A stretch of 64,000 nucleotides of DNA from Sporosarcina sp. FSL K6-2383 (GCF_038618305.1 NZ_CP152017.1:62001-126000), one strand, 5' to 3'. Numbered from the stretch's first letter, positions 16,712-26,486 are shown. The notes: generated by a model from the letters alone, not told the origin. Translations and numbers: made by a program.

Positions 16712-16902
16712 TAGATAATATGTAATCCTTATTGGACAGGCAAATCCCTTATAATAAAGCGGTTCTATATCTAATTAATAGACTAAGACAATTCTGTGAA
16801 CTGTTTGATTTCGAAGTATGTACGGGGTAATTTCACTGGAGTTTCTTCGCTACTGGGTGACTGGGCTACCTTGTGGAAACTCTACATACAATTATATTTC
16901 AA

Positions 16903-16932
16903 ATAAAAAACGCCGGAATGGTTATCCGGCGC
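16903..16932 (-). terminator. Terminator of the DUF6612 lipoprotein gene
   Basis: On the minus strand CGCCGGATAACCATTCCGGCG forms a hairpin followed by TTTTTT. Confidence 0.85.
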
Positions 16933-16938
16933 CTTCGT

Positions 16939-17814
16939 TTATTGTCCCATCGCTTCATTTATATCCAAAGCGTTTTCAAGTACTTCTTGTGGGATTTCAA
17001 TTTTATCAATCTCGTTGATTTCACTTAGTTTAGCATTGACCTTCTGATCTAGACGCATTTCCTCGCCTTCAATTAGCATCGTCATGTCCATTTTCATATT
17101 GAACGCATTTGTGTAAAACGTCTTTTTGTCGATGAAAATCTCATATTCCAAACTCTTCACTTCAACATTATCCATCAACTCAGCTGCTTCTGCATTCGCA
17201 TCTACACCCGCTGGTAAGTTTTCCATCGCAATTTCCTTAAATAGTTGACTAAATTTATCTCCCGAAGCTGACAATTTAAGAATATATTCATCATCTGTTT
17301 GTTCAAACTTGAAGTCTTCTACAAACTCATTGAACATGGTCATATCCAGCGTGGGGTCCGCGCTACCTACTTCTCCAAGTAAATCCTCGTACATTTCACC
17401 TGGTAACTTCATCCACTGGCCTGACATTGGATCATTCGTGAAGAATCCTTCTTCTGTCATGTACATTTCCATCGCCATTGCTCCTTGCTCACCCATGTCT
17501 ACATCCATCTTCTGATACATAGCAAGTGGGTCAATAACCATATCCATGTCCATTTTGATTTTGCTATTCATCGGTAAATCCTGACCCGGCATCTCGATCA
17601 GTTGGGCAATATTCATAGTGGCATGCATACTCGTTTGTTCTGCTGATGCTGCCGTTGCCTTTTCGAATACTTCCTGCGCTGTCAATCCGCTTGGCTCTTC
17701 AAGTTCTACCTTTTTTCCCGTCTCAGTATCTGTTTTAGGCTCTGCTGGCGCATTACATGCCGCAAGTCCAAAGGCAAGAACACCGACCCCAATTCCTTTT
17801 ATCCAGTTCTTCAT
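16939..17814 (-). CDS. DUF6612-family (LolA-like) lipoprotein
   Basis: 291 residues. A signal peptide ends with the lipobox FGLAAC (Cys20), then an acidic linker and a beta-rich domain with repeated Met/Asp strands (KMDMDMVIDP, MAMEMYMTEEG, MTMLIEGEEM). This is the LppX/LolA-like convex sheet of DUF6612 proteins of Gram-positive envelopes, which may carry a lipid or sense the envelope. The role is unproven. It is monocistronic, with a terminator directly downstream and divergence from ywjA. It is highly acidic and methionine-rich. Confidence 0.75.
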   Translation of the reverse strand: MKNWIKGIGVGVLAFGLAACNAPAEPKTDTETGKKVELEEPSGLTAQEVFEKATAASAEQTSMHATMNIAQLIEMPGQDLPMNSKIKMDMDMVIDPLAMYQKMDVDMGEQGAMAMEMYMTEEGFFTNDPMSGQWMKLPGEMYEDLLGEVGSADPTLDMTMFNEFVEDFKFEQTDDEYILKLSASGDKFSQLFKEIAMENLPAGVDANAEAAELMDNVEVKSLEYEIFIDKKTFYTNAFNMKMDMTMLIEGEEMRLDQKVNAKLSEINEIDKIEIPQEVLENALDINEAMGQ

Positions 17815-18047
17815 ATCATTCGCTTCCTTTCATATCCTCTTTTTAACTACATCTATTCATACGGAATACAACGGAAAGAGTTCCCTTTTTTGATTAATGA
17901 AATAAAATTAAATAGTATGACCTAATTCGGCAGCCATGACAATCGATCCACTTCGCACTTACTTCGATTGCAGAAATAAATAAGTCGTTTTCCTAAACAT
18001 AATCCGCTATACTAACCATTATCAACAGAAGTGGAGGATTTTACTAT

Positions 18048-19766
18048 ATGATAAAGAAGTTCTTTTCTTATTATAAACCGCATAAACGGCTATTCGTCAT
18101 CGACTTTTCCAGTGCGATTTTCGTCGCATTGCTCGATCTTGCCTTTCCCGTTGCAGTCAAATGGTTCATAGACGATTTGTTGCCAACAGGGAATTGGGGA
18201 AAAATCATTAGTGTGAGCATTTTGCTGTTACTCGTCTACTTACTCAGTACGGTCCTTCAATATATCGTCAGCTATTTGGGGCACAAGCTGGGGATTAATA
18301 TCGAAACCGATATGCGTCAAAAGCTGTTCAATCATGTGCAGCGGCAATCATTCCGATTTTTCGACAACACGAAGACGGGCCATATTATGAGCCGTATTAC
18401 GAATGATTTATTCGACATTGGGGAACTGGCTCACCATGGACCGGAAGATATTTTCATCGCGATTATGACCGTCATCGGTGCCTTCGCTATTATGTATACA
18501 ATCAATCCGGAACTCGCCATTATCGCCATCATCATGGTACCTTTCCTGATTATCCTTGTCACATTTTGCAATAAAAAAATGAATGCCGCATGGCAAAACA
18601 TGTACGGAAAAATTGCGGATGTCAATGCACGCGTCGAAGACTCTGTTTCAGGATCACGCGTCGTTAAATCCTTTACAAATGAGGAATTTGAAATTGCACG
18701 TTTCCGTGAAGACAACGCTAATTTCCGAATTGCCAAGCTCGTCGCCTATAAAGTGATGGCCTGGACGCATTCTGGCATGTTCATGATGACGCGGTTAGTG
18801 ACGTTGATTGTACTCGTCGTCGGCGCATGGTTCGTCCACGAAAAAAATATGTCTATCGGAGATCTTGTCAGCTTTGTACTTTTCGTCAATGTACTGATCA
18901 AACCCGTTGATAAGATTAGCGCGTTACTAGAATTATATCCAAAGGGAATGGCCGGCTTCCGTAGATTCCTTGATTTAATTGATCAAGAGCCTGAAATCCA
19001 GGATCGTCCGAACGCCATTGCTGTTCCTCATTTAACTGGTAATATCGTCTTCGATGACGTCCATTTCCATTATGATGACAACAAAGCGGTGCTCAATGGC
19101 ATCGATTTAAATATTCATGCAGGACAAACAGTCGCATTCGTTGGGCCATCTGGCGCTGGGAAAACAACCATTTGTTCACTGATTCCGCGTTTTTACGATA
19201 TCACTGAAGGTGCGATTGCTATTGACGGCTTGGATATTCGCGATATGACACAGCACTCCTTACGCTCGCAAATCGGGATTGTTCAGCAAGATGTCTTTTT
19301 ATTCACAGGAACGATTAAAGAGAATATCGCCTACGGAAAATTGGATGCAACGGACGAAGAAGTATTTGAAGCGGCGAATAAAGCGCACCTTGAAGACTTC
19401 ATCGCCTCACTACCAGATGGCTATGAGACACAAATTGGTGAACGTGGACTGAAATTATCAGGCGGGCAGAAGCAACGCCTAGCAATTGCGCGTATGTTCT
19501 TGAAAAACCCACCAATTCTCATTTTGGATGAAGCGACATCCGCACTCGATACAGAAACAGAACGCATCATTCAGCAATCACTTGCCGAATTGGCGGAAAA
19601 TCGTACCACACTTGTTATCGCGCACCGTCTAGCCACTATTCGCGACGCAGACCGCGTCATCGTCGTCACAGAAGACGGCATTGCGGAAGACGGTAAGTAC
19701 GATGAATTGGTCAATCAGGGTGGGATTTTTGCTCGGTTGCATAATATTCAATTTCAAGAGGTTTAA
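18048..19766 (+). CDS. ywjA: ABC exporter, fused membrane and ATPase domains (YwjA)
   Basis: 572-residue half-transporter of the MsbA/LmrA type, working as a homodimer. There are six membrane helices in 1-310, with coupling-helix text TDMRQKLFNHVQRQSFRFFDN and VNARVEDSVSGSRVVKSFTNE. The ATPase follows: Walker A GPSGAGKT near 365-372, Q-loop IGIVQQD, signature LSGGQKQR, Walker B ILILDEATSALD, and H-loop VIAHRLATI. The whole sequence closely follows Bacillus YwjA. The ATG has a GTGGAGGA site. A TATACT -10 at 18007-18012 is visible without a good -35. The substrate is unknown (lipid or drug export is plausible). Confidence 0.92.
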   Translation: MIKKFFSYYKPHKRLFVIDFSSAIFVALLDLAFPVAVKWFIDDLLPTGNWGKIISVSILLLLVYLLSTVLQYIVSYLGHKLGINIETDMRQKLFNHVQRQSFRFFDNTKTGHIMSRITNDLFDIGELAHHGPEDIFIAIMTVIGAFAIMYTINPELAIIAIIMVPFLIILVTFCNKKMNAAWQNMYGKIADVNARVEDSVSGSRVVKSFTNEEFEIARFREDNANFRIAKLVAYKVMAWTHSGMFMMTRLVTLIVLVVGAWFVHEKNMSIGDLVSFVLFVNVLIKPVDKISALLELYPKGMAGFRRFLDLIDQEPEIQDRPNAIAVPHLTGNIVFDDVHFHYDDNKAVLNGIDLNIHAGQTVAFVGPSGAGKTTICSLIPRFYDITEGAIAIDGLDIRDMTQHSLRSQIGIVQQDVFLFTGTIKENIAYGKLDATDEEVFEAANKAHLEDFIASLPDGYETQIGERGLKLSGGQKQRLAIARMFLKNPPILILDEATSALDTETERIIQQSLAELAENRTTLVIAHRLATIRDADRVIVVTEDGIAEDGKYDELVNQGGIFARLHNIQFQEV

Positions 19767-19820
19767 ATTTTGAGGAAGCGGCTATACTAGTAGCATCCCA
19801 CCCCCTTTCTCTTATATAGG

Positions 19821-19863
19821 AAACAGCAGCGCATGACAGTTATTGTCATGCGCTGCTGTTTTT
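19821..19863 (+). terminator. Strong terminator of ywjA
   Basis: A perfect stem of at least 17 bp (AACAGCAGCGCATGACA with its complement) around a GTTAT loop, then TTTTT. Confidence 0.95.
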
Positions 19864-19979
19864 ATAATCGAACAAGTAACCTTGAAATCTGAACAAGATT
19901 GATTTGCGCTGGATTTCAATGTTTATCGACGTATATTTACTATTCTTATTTTAGTAAAGCATCCGCTAGCATAGTAAGA

Positions 19980-20399
19980 TTAGTCTAAAACATGATTTAG
20001 ATAATCTCCATGACCTCTTATAAGTTCAACATCATCTATTGACGAAATCCAGAAGTAATGAAATGTTAGTCCGTCTTCATCTCCTCCCCCTGTTGGCTGA
20101 TAATCCCATTCATCTTGTACACTTGAAACGGCTATTTTATAAAAAAACCTGTTATGTATTGCACCGTCGTCATTCTCCCAAAAATCTTCTGCAATTAAAT
20201 TTTGAACTGTAATATCGCTAAGCCCAGTTTCCTCTTCAATTTCTCTAATTACCGCATGATAAGTATCTTCGTTCGGCTTTACTGTCCCTTTGGGTATCTG
20301 TATACCCGCTTCAGCATTTGAATGCCGAAAGACTAATACTTGTGTTTTTCCATCACTAATTCTCGTTACATAACCATAAGCTTTTTTAATAGGATTCAT
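19980..20399 (-). CDS. Nudix hydrolase
   Basis: 139 residues from the ATG at 20399 (GGGGAAG upstream); a TTG at 20435 is open but badly spaced from its ribosome binding site. The Nudix box G-x5-E-x7-REUxEExGU is complete in GTVKPNED then REIEEETGL, and coordinates the Mg needed to cleave X-diphosphate substrates. The substrate cannot be told from sequence. It lies in an AT-rich stretch next to another Nudix gene on the same strand, separated by 76 bp that hold no clear signal. Confidence 0.85.
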   Translation of the reverse strand: MNPIKKAYGYVTRISDGKTQVLVFRHSNAEAGIQIPKGTVKPNEDTYHAVIREIEEETGLSDITVQNLIAEDFWENDDGAIHNRFFYKIAVSSVQDEWDYQPTGGGDEDGLTFHYFWISSIDDVELIRGHGDYLNHVLD

Positions 20400-20475
20400 T
20401 TGAGGTTGCTTCCCCCACTCATGTCTATTCCCCAACCTTCTTCAAGTAAACTGCTGCTTTATTTGAAGAAAAATC

Positions 20476-20940
20476 TCACATTACCTTTCCAAATATCCTT
20501 AAAACTATTTTAAGAATAAAGATTTTAAAAGGGGTAACAAATATTGACTCTTTTATTATCGTATTTTTATGCTTCAAAAAATTTTTAATTTGTTTTCTTC
20601 TATTGGGAATCATAAACATAGGTAACTTTTTAGGGTTAAACCACTCCACTCTTTCTGTTTCAGGACCATTCCTAATTGGCAATCCGTTATTTACTTCTCC
20701 TAAGAATAAGTGTTGTAAATCATCATATTGAGGTTGATAATATTCTCCGATTTTTCGTTTAATTGAAATGATATATCCTGTTTCCTCCTCTGTTTCCCTA
20801 ACAGCACAACTTTCCAATAGTTCATCTTTTTCCAATGTACCTCCTGGTAAATCCCAGAGAGGATAATCTTTTCGCTTGACTAACAATATACGACCTTCTT
20901 TATCTTTAATAATAGTAAAACAACCAGAAGTTTTTGCCAT
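20476..20940 (-). CDS. Nudix hydrolase with hydrophobic C-terminal tail
   Basis: 154 residues. The complete Nudix box is in GGTLEKDELLESCAVRETEE. The N-terminal strand is CFTIIKDKEGRILLVKRKDYPLWDLPGG. After about residue 118 the protein is Lys/Ile/Phe-rich and ends IFVTPFKIFILKIVLRIFGKVM, an amphipathic or membrane-associating tail that is unusual for a soluble Nudix enzyme. The composition is AT-rich compared with neighbours outside 20-22.7 kb. The substrate is unknown. Confidence 0.82.
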   Translation of the reverse strand: MAKTSGCFTIIKDKEGRILLVKRKDYPLWDLPGGTLEKDELLESCAVRETEEETGYIISIKRKIGEYYQPQYDDLQHLFLGEVNNGLPIRNGPETERVEWFNPKKLPMFMIPNRRKQIKNFLKHKNTIIKESIFVTPFKIFILKIVLRIFGKVM

Positions 20941-21031
20941 ATCAATTATTACCCCTTTTTTAAATATACAGCGTCTTTAATTCAATAAGAAAAAAGAGTG
21001 ACCCCAGCATCCGTTTGTTTAATAGAGACGC

Positions 21032-21223
21032 TTATTGCTTATCCTTGGAAAAGCTTATATATTCTTCTTTGCTACTTAAGTCCACTAAGAATGGATATAT
21101 AAGAAAGACGATAACAGTTAAAAAACCGACCTTCATTTTAGAACTTTGTGTTTGATATTGTTTCTCCCCGCAGTAAGGGCAAGTTATTTCAAAGTTTAGT
21201 GTTGTTGTTTTACTAAAGCACAT
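21032..21223 (-). pseudogene. Remnant of a membrane zinc-ribbon protein (TIGR04104-like)
   Basis: 63 codons containing TCPYCGEKQYQTQSSKMK followed by one hydrophobic helix (VGFLTVIVFLIYPFLVDL). This matches the second Cys pair plus membrane part of small Firmicutes membrane zinc-finger proteins, which normally begin with another CxxC about 25 residues earlier. Here the first pair is missing: the lone Cys near the start (MCFSK) is not in a CxxC. No ribosome binding site precedes the ATG at 21223, and the upstream frame is not homologous. I read it as an N-terminally decayed copy; a short functional variant is possible. Confidence 0.45.
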
Positions 21224-21239
21224 CGTTAGTAAAAAATAA

Positions 21240-21527
21240 TTATAATTTCACTGTCCAAATTTTATAGATAATTTGACCATTTATTTCTGTTTTTTCTGTA
21301 CAGACATCGATTTGTATATTGTTATAAACAGCCCATTGAGGAAAAAGAGATGCTAAATATTTAATTACCTTTTCATCAGGTGTGGCATATCCTACATTAT
21401 TTTTATTACTTAAATAGGCAACAAAATCTGGATATAATGCTTCTGTCCATTCTTTAACTTCAAACTCCGAGTCAAAAATAAGGTTATCCTCTTTATGGCT
21501 TCCATTTATCCATTTAACATCCTCCAT
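21240..21527 (-). CDS. Hypothetical cytoplasmic protein (95 aa)
   Basis: Not recognised. The ATG at 21527 is six bases after a GAGGTG ribosome binding site; an ATG at 21581 would add 18 residues with no site. Acidic protein with aromatic residues (WTEALYPDFVAYLSNK, LFPQWAVYNNIQIDVC) and no signal or membrane segment. It ends 16 bp before the zinc-ribbon remnant on the same strand, in the AT-rich patch, and could be an accessory or immunity-type protein, but nothing in the sequence proves it. Confidence 0.55.
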   Translation of the reverse strand: MEDVKWINGSHKEDNLIFDSEFEVKEWTEALYPDFVAYLSNKNNVGYATPDEKVIKYLASLFPQWAVYNNIQIDVCTEKTEINGQIIYKIWTVKL

Positions 21528-21768
21528 TGAATCCACCTCAATTCCAAGTTTCTTATCATCTATTATGCTAATCTGCCCCATTAATTGAAGGACATTATTT
21601 CACAAAATTTTTACTTAGACTTAGAAAGGGAGCCTTCCAAGACAACCAATTTTTCTTAAATGTATGGTTTGTTTAATATTATTAAGTAAATAGTTCAAAC
21701 CCATGAAACCTTTAGTTAAAATGGAACGTAAAGGAAATAAGTCAATATTGAAGGAGGAGATGACTAGT

Positions 21769-22728
21769 ATGAATACCACAAATAAAGTTTTAATTACAAT
21801 TTGTATACTTCTAATTTTTACTTTATCAGCTTGCAAGAAAACTGAACAATCGCACAAAGAAATAAATTCGGAAAATGAACAACGAACTATATCTTACTCT
21901 TTTAAAAATCCCAATACGGAGCAAGAATTTAATATCATTCATGCTTACTTGTTATATGAAAATTATTTTGAAACTGTAAAAGATAATCCAGATGAATCAC
22001 ACTATAAATTATATAAAGAAGAAATTATAAAACCCGTATATGAAGCATGTTTTAAAGATGCAGAAATTCGCGTTAATGTACTTGAATGGACTCCAAAAGA
22101 AAGTAATTTTGATAGTATTGAGAATCAAATTGAATCAATGAATACAGATCATTTAAATAAAGTATTTGAGGAATCACTTATTAAATCCTCTGACATACTT
22201 TCATCAGATAAAAAAACAACAGTATGTATATTTCCTAGATTAGAACGATTTCCTTCTGACATGATGACAATTGGTGCAGGGAAAATTATAGTCTCTTACC
22301 GTAAGTTTGATAATTCTTATAAACCGAACATGGCCCATGAATATCATCATAGTGTTTGGTTTAGAAAACATTATACGGAAAATTATAATCTGACTGGATT
22401 AGATCATTTAATATTGGAAGGACGGGCAGTGATGTTTGAAACCTTGGTATATCCCGATTTAAACAGTTCATATTATGTTGACGAAAGTTTTAACAAAGAA
22501 TATTGGAGCAAGATTCAGTCATATCTTGAAAGTACAGCCACCCGGGAGATTGATGAAATGAAGTTCGGTGGCTCTAGTGGTCTTCCTAATAATTATGGCT
22601 ATAGCGAAGGATACAAAATGATTAGATCTTACTTAAATTTGCATCCCAATATGACAGTAGAAGAATGGACTTCCAAAAGTTCGAAGGAAATATTTGAAGA
22701 AGGAAACTACATTGCTAACTACGAGTAG
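21769..22728 (+). CDS. DUF2268-type putative zinc metalloprotease lipoprotein
   Basis: 319 residues from the ATG at 21769, nine bases after AAGGAGGAG. A signal peptide ends in the lipobox LSAC (Cys near 22). The mature domain carries an HExxH zinc motif in NMAHEYHHSVW, with a downstream glutamate candidate in LILEGRAVMFE, as in the DUF2268 family of predicted Zn-dependent proteases (Bacillus YjaZ is a relative). It would act outside the membrane. The gene is strongly AT-rich compared with the flanking core genes, is transcribed opposite to its neighbours, and ends the 20-22.7 kb accessory patch. Confidence 0.8.
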   Translation: MNTTNKVLITICILLIFTLSACKKTEQSHKEINSENEQRTISYSFKNPNTEQEFNIIHAYLLYENYFETVKDNPDESHYKLYKEEIIKPVYEACFKDAEIRVNVLEWTPKESNFDSIENQIESMNTDHLNKVFEESLIKSSDILSSDKKTTVCIFPRLERFPSDMMTIGAGKIIVSYRKFDNSYKPNMAHEYHHSVWFRKHYTENYNLTGLDHLILEGRAVMFETLVYPDLNSSYYVDESFNKEYWSKIQSYLESTATREIDEMKFGGSSGLPNNYGYSEGYKMIRSYLNLHPNMTVEEWTSKSSKEIFEEGNYIANYE

Positions 22729-22832
22729 TTAGCTCTATTCATGATCTATAAAACTTTATCTGTCCTTCTATTATGTTGAAAAGGATTTTTTTGTTTAAAA
22801 CCATGAAACTGGATAAAGCATTGATAAGACAA

Positions 22833-22875
22833 CAAAAAGGGAGACACCAATTCATATGTGGATTGTGTCCCCTGA
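22833..22875 (-). terminator. Terminator of hflX
   Basis: On the minus strand GGGGACACAATCCACATATG folds back through GAATTGGTGTCTCCC and is followed by TTTTT, just past the 22899 stop. Confidence 0.75.
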
Positions 22876-22898
22876 TAAGTCGTTATTCAATGTTTCCT

Positions 22899-24173
22899 TT
22901 AATAACTCACAATAAACTCCTCAAACTTCGTCCGCTCAGAACTATCCATTTCCACCGTCAGCAGCGTACCGTCTTCCTCGTACTCCGTGCTTTTCACGTT
23001 CGCTTTATCATTCAGATAAGACACGATATCCCCACGATCGAATGGAACAAGCAGTTTACATGTGCTATATTGGCCAAAAATCTTTTTCTTAATTAATTCG
23101 ACAAGCTCGTCCAACCCTTTTCCTTCCTTAGCAGAAAGCCAAATACTGTCGTCGCTCACCTCTGGATAGCGAATGCCTGCAAGATCCGCCTTATTATACA
23201 CATTCAGCGTCTCTACATTTTCCACGCCAACCGCCTGCAAGGTGTCATTCGTTATTTCCATCATATAGCCGTGCTCAGCATTCGACACGTCCACGACATG
23301 TAAAAGTAGATCAGCGTCTCGCGCTTCCTCCAACGTGGAGCGGAATGCTTTGACGAGATGGGTAGGTAGCCTTGATACAAAACCAACTGTATCCGTTAAT
23401 ATAAATTGCTTATTATCAATCAGTTTCACATTGCGGACAGATGTATCCAATGTCGCAAATAACATATCTTCTTCGTAGACTTGTTTCGCATTTTCAGCAT
23501 CCATCTTCAGTAGCAACTTGTTCATGAGCGTGGACTTACCTGCATTCGTATAACCTACAATTGAGACAACAGGTGTACCACTTTTCTTCCGCTGCTTGCG
23601 CTGTGTTTCACGTTGGTCCTTGACATGATCTAAATCACGACGAAGTTTAGCAATTTGATCTTCAATTTTACGACGATCCAGCTCGAGCTTCGTTTCCCCA
23701 GCGCCTTTATTCTGGAGTCCACCACCTGTACCGCCGCCCCCTTGGCGACCGAGCGAGGCGCGTAAACCAACAAGTCGAGGAAGCATGTATTGCAACTGTG
23801 CCAGTTCAACCTGCATCCGAGCCTCATTCGTTCTGGCACGTCTCGCAAAAATGTCCAAGATCAGCATCGTTCGGTCAATGACTTTACACTGTAGCTCCTG
23901 CTCCATATTACGAATTTGAGAGGGCGAGAGTTCATCGTTAAAAATGACCAAGTTGGCATCTAATTCTTCATAAAAATTGCGAATTTCTTCGATTTTCCCT
24001 TTTCCCACATAATGAGAGGGATGGCGACGTTCTAAGTTTTGCGTCACTTCACCGACTACCTCCACGGCAATCGCTTCCGCTAGATTTTTCAATTCTTCCA
24101 TCGCATAGGCGAAATGCTCATCTTTTTGCTCATGCACTCCGACAAGCACCGCACGTTCCACTAACACTTCCAT
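22899..24173 (-). CDS. hflX: Ribosome-associated GTPase HflX
   Basis: 424 residues from the ATG at 24173 (GGAG eight bases upstream); the frame is open further up but lacks a start with a ribosome binding site. The N-terminal HflX domain (1-190) includes RRHPSHYVGKGKIEEI and NDELSPSQIRNMEQEL, then the glycine-rich RQGGGGTGGGLQNKGAGETK linker. The GTPase domain has G1 GYTNAGKS, G3 DTVGF and G4 NKAD. HflX splits stalled 70S or 100S ribosomes after heat or antibiotic stress. It is probably co-transcribed with the upstream glyoxalase-like gene, 83 bp away. Confidence 0.95.
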   Translation of the reverse strand: MEVLVERAVLVGVHEQKDEHFAYAMEELKNLAEAIAVEVVGEVTQNLERRHPSHYVGKGKIEEIRNFYEELDANLVIFNDELSPSQIRNMEQELQCKVIDRTMLILDIFARRARTNEARMQVELAQLQYMLPRLVGLRASLGRQGGGGTGGGLQNKGAGETKLELDRRKIEDQIAKLRRDLDHVKDQRETQRKQRKKSGTPVVSIVGYTNAGKSTLMNKLLLKMDAENAKQVYEEDMLFATLDTSVRNVKLIDNKQFILTDTVGFVSRLPTHLVKAFRSTLEEARDADLLLHVVDVSNAEHGYMMEITNDTLQAVGVENVETLNVYNKADLAGIRYPEVSDDSIWLSAKEGKGLDELVELIKKKIFGQYSTCKLLVPFDRGDIVSYLNDKANVKSTEYEEDGTLLTVEMDSSERTKFEEFIVSY

Positions 24174-24255
24174 CCAACGACTCCTCTCCAACCACACCAT
24201 AAGTCCATTTATCTTACCATATGTAGATTCACACACCAATTAAGGCGGTTCTTTT

Positions 24256-24939
24256 CTAGTTAGCCTGCCCAATGACAACATCCGTCAACCTGTCCTTCTC
24301 ACCTTCATGCTCCACAAACTTCAACAAAACATTTGGCAAGGCAATATCATCGGCATCGCCCACTTTTTGTGACAATAAAATGGCCCACTCTGCTGTTTCT
24401 CTTAGCGGATCCTCAACACTGAAGACACATTCCTTAATTTCTAGCTGTTCATTAGCCGTTGAAATCGCGCCATCTTCACGTAACTTGGCAAAACGGATAT
24501 CCTCCGCATCCTCCCACTCGATAAAAAATGGGTACGGCAATTCATTCGATACGTGTTGATTGACAAACAGCATTTTCCACTTGCGCAACTGACCCGCAGT
24601 CGTTCTTCGTTGTGCATCCAATACCCCAGACGTCTGAAATCCCTTATTTTCAATTTCCTCTTTAAACTGCTCAATATCGTCGACAGCTAGACAAATAGTG
24701 CCCCACCCCTCACCATCCTGTAAATCGTGTAGCAATAATCTCGGCAATGGATGGTCTACCTGTTCCGCAACATCCTGTCGTTCCACTGACAGCCATTCAA
24801 TATAGGCATTTTTTACATACAATAATGCATTATGCGTTCCCCATTGCTCATGGCGACCACCTATAACCGCAGACTGTTGTTCCGCAACCCATTCTTCCGG
24901 TCTCCGCTTCGAAAAATAAACAACATGATCCAGTTTCAT
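24256..24939 (-). CDS. VOC/glyoxalase-like domain protein
   Basis: 227 residues with the Glyoxalase-3 type pattern: MKLDHVVYFSKRRPEEW at the N-terminus (His5 being a likely metal-site residue), WGTHNALLYVKNAYIEWLSVE, GWGTICLAVDDIEQFKEEIENKG and PYPFFIEWED. It belongs to the vicinal-oxygen-chelate superfamily, cytoplasmic, with unknown substrate. A GGGGGT ribosome binding site precedes the ATG at 24939. It is upstream of hflX on the same strand, and downstream of the putP terminator. Confidence 0.75.
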   Translation of the reverse strand: MKLDHVVYFSKRRPEEWVAEQQSAVIGGRHEQWGTHNALLYVKNAYIEWLSVERQDVAEQVDHPLPRLLLHDLQDGEGWGTICLAVDDIEQFKEEIENKGFQTSGVLDAQRRTTAGQLRKWKMLFVNQHVSNELPYPFFIEWEDAEDIRFAKLREDGAISTANEQLEIKECVFSVEDPLRETAEWAILLSQKVGDADDIALPNVLLKFVEHEGEKDRLTDVVIGQAN

Positions 24940-24966
24940 AATTAGAATACCCCCTTCTGAATAAAA

Positions 24967-24997
24967 GAAAAGCCTGCAGTATGCACTACAGGCTTTC
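24967..24997 (-). terminator. Terminator of putP
   Basis: On the minus strand AAAGCCTGTAGT pairs with ACTGCAGGCTTT around GCAT, followed by TCTTTTAT. Confidence 0.85.
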
Positions 24998-25001
24998 CAT
25001 C

Positions 25002-26486
25002 TTATTTATCTTCGCTCAAAATTTTAAGGGCTGCATCGAATTCTTGGTCAATCTCACTATTTTTCTTATAAGTAGCATTACTTACAAGAACTGCGACAAT
25101 TAAGCAGAGTAAGAAGCCAGGAATGATTTCATAAAGGGTACCTTTTAATACATCAACGTTCCCCCAAATCATAACAGTAACAGCTCCCGTAATCATACCC
25201 CATAGTGCACCTTTTGTTGTGAGCTTGCGCCAGTAAAGAGATAGCAAGATGATTGGACCAAATGCAGCACCAAACCCTGCCCAAGCAAATGATACAATAC
25301 TTAAGATTGATTCATTATTCGGCCAAGCAAGTGCTATCGCTATGACTGAAACAACAAGGACAGACATTCTTCCCAAGAAGACGTAATGCTTATCCGTTGC
25401 ATCTTTCTTCATAAACGTTTTGTACAAGTCTTCCACAGGCGCCGAAGAGGATACAATCAATTGTGAAGAAATCGTACTCATGACCGCTGCAAGAACAGCC
25501 GCAAGCATAATACCTGCAATAAATGGATGGAAAATAATTTGTCCAAGAACGATAAACACCGTTTCATTATCCACCAATGTTGTATTTGTATTTTGCTGGT
25601 AATAAGCAATCCCAATAAGTGCAGTTGCAACCGCACCGAACAAACTTAAAATCATCCAGCCAATTCCGATACGACGTGCTTTTTTCGCTTCTTTATGTGA
25701 ACTAATTGCCATGAAGCGGACGATAATATGTGGCTGACCAAAATAACCCAGTCCCCAAGCAACTGCCGACAATATTCCTAAGAATGAAGCACCTGATACA
25801 AAGTTCAATAATTGCGGATCAACTGCACGTATACTTGCCGCTGTTTCCCCAAATCCACCTGTAATGAAAACGCCTACAATTGGAACAAGAAGAAGAGCAA
25901 AGAACATAACAATCCCTTGTACCACGTCCGTGTAACTGACCGCTAAAAAACCACCAAATAATGTATAGAAAATAACGACACCAGCGACAATTAGCAAGCC
26001 TAAATGATAATCTAAACCGAATGAGCTGAGGAAGAACTTCCCGCCCGCGACCATTCCTGAAGATACATAAAACGTAAAGAAAATAAGAATGATGATACCA
26101 GAAGCAATCCGTAATAGACGCGAATTATCTTTTAATCGGCTTTCTAAAAAACTTGGAATCGTAATAGAATCACTTGATACTTGTGTGTAGACACGCAGAC
26201 GTGGCGCAACAAATACCCAGTTCAAGTACGCACCAACTGTTAACCCAATAGCAATCCAAGCCTCGACCAATCCATTAAGGTAAATGGCACCTGGTAACCC
26301 CATCAATAACCAGCCTGACATATCCGCGGCACCCGCACTGAGAGCGGTTACAGCTGGTCCGAGCGCGCGCCCACCAAGCATATAATCCGTTAGATTAGAC
26401 GTGCGCTTGAAAGCATACCAACCGATGAAAATCATGGCCCCCATGTACAAAACAATAGAAATTAATTGATACATTTCATCCGACAT
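25002..26486 (-). CDS. putP: Sodium/proline symporter
   Basis: 494 residues, solute:sodium symporter family, about 13 membrane helices. Diagnostic segments are LTDYMLGGRALGPAVTALSAGAADMSGWLLMGLPGA (positions about 32-68), GGFLAVSYTDVVQG, the GYFGQPHIIVRFMA stretch typical of PutP, and SSQLIVSSSAPVEDLY in helix 8 or 9. It imports proline with Na+ for nutrition or osmoprotection. The ATG has a GAAAGGGGG site, and an extended -10 TGGTATGAT (26516-26524 region, minus strand) lies upstream. The 384-base gap to 26870 otherwise holds a terminator at 26803-26845 and an ATTATTTCC/GGGAAATAAT inverted repeat near 26598-26632. Confidence 0.93.
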   Translation of the reverse strand: MSDEMYQLISIVLYMGAMIFIGWYAFKRTSNLTDYMLGGRALGPAVTALSAGAADMSGWLLMGLPGAIYLNGLVEAWIAIGLTVGAYLNWVFVAPRLRVYTQVSSDSITIPSFLESRLKDNSRLLRIASGIIILIFFTFYVSSGMVAGGKFFLSSFGLDYHLGLLIVAGVVIFYTLFGGFLAVSYTDVVQGIVMFFALLLVPIVGVFITGGFGETAASIRAVDPQLLNFVSGASFLGILSAVAWGLGYFGQPHIIVRFMAISSHKEAKKARRIGIGWMILSLFGAVATALIGIAYYQQNTNTTLVDNETVFIVLGQIIFHPFIAGIMLAAVLAAVMSTISSQLIVSSSAPVEDLYKTFMKKDATDKHYVFLGRMSVLVVSVIAIALAWPNNESILSIVSFAWAGFGAAFGPIILLSLYWRKLTTKGALWGMITGAVTVMIWGNVDVLKGTLYEIIPGFLLCLIVAVLVSNATYKKNSEIDQEFDAALKILSEDK

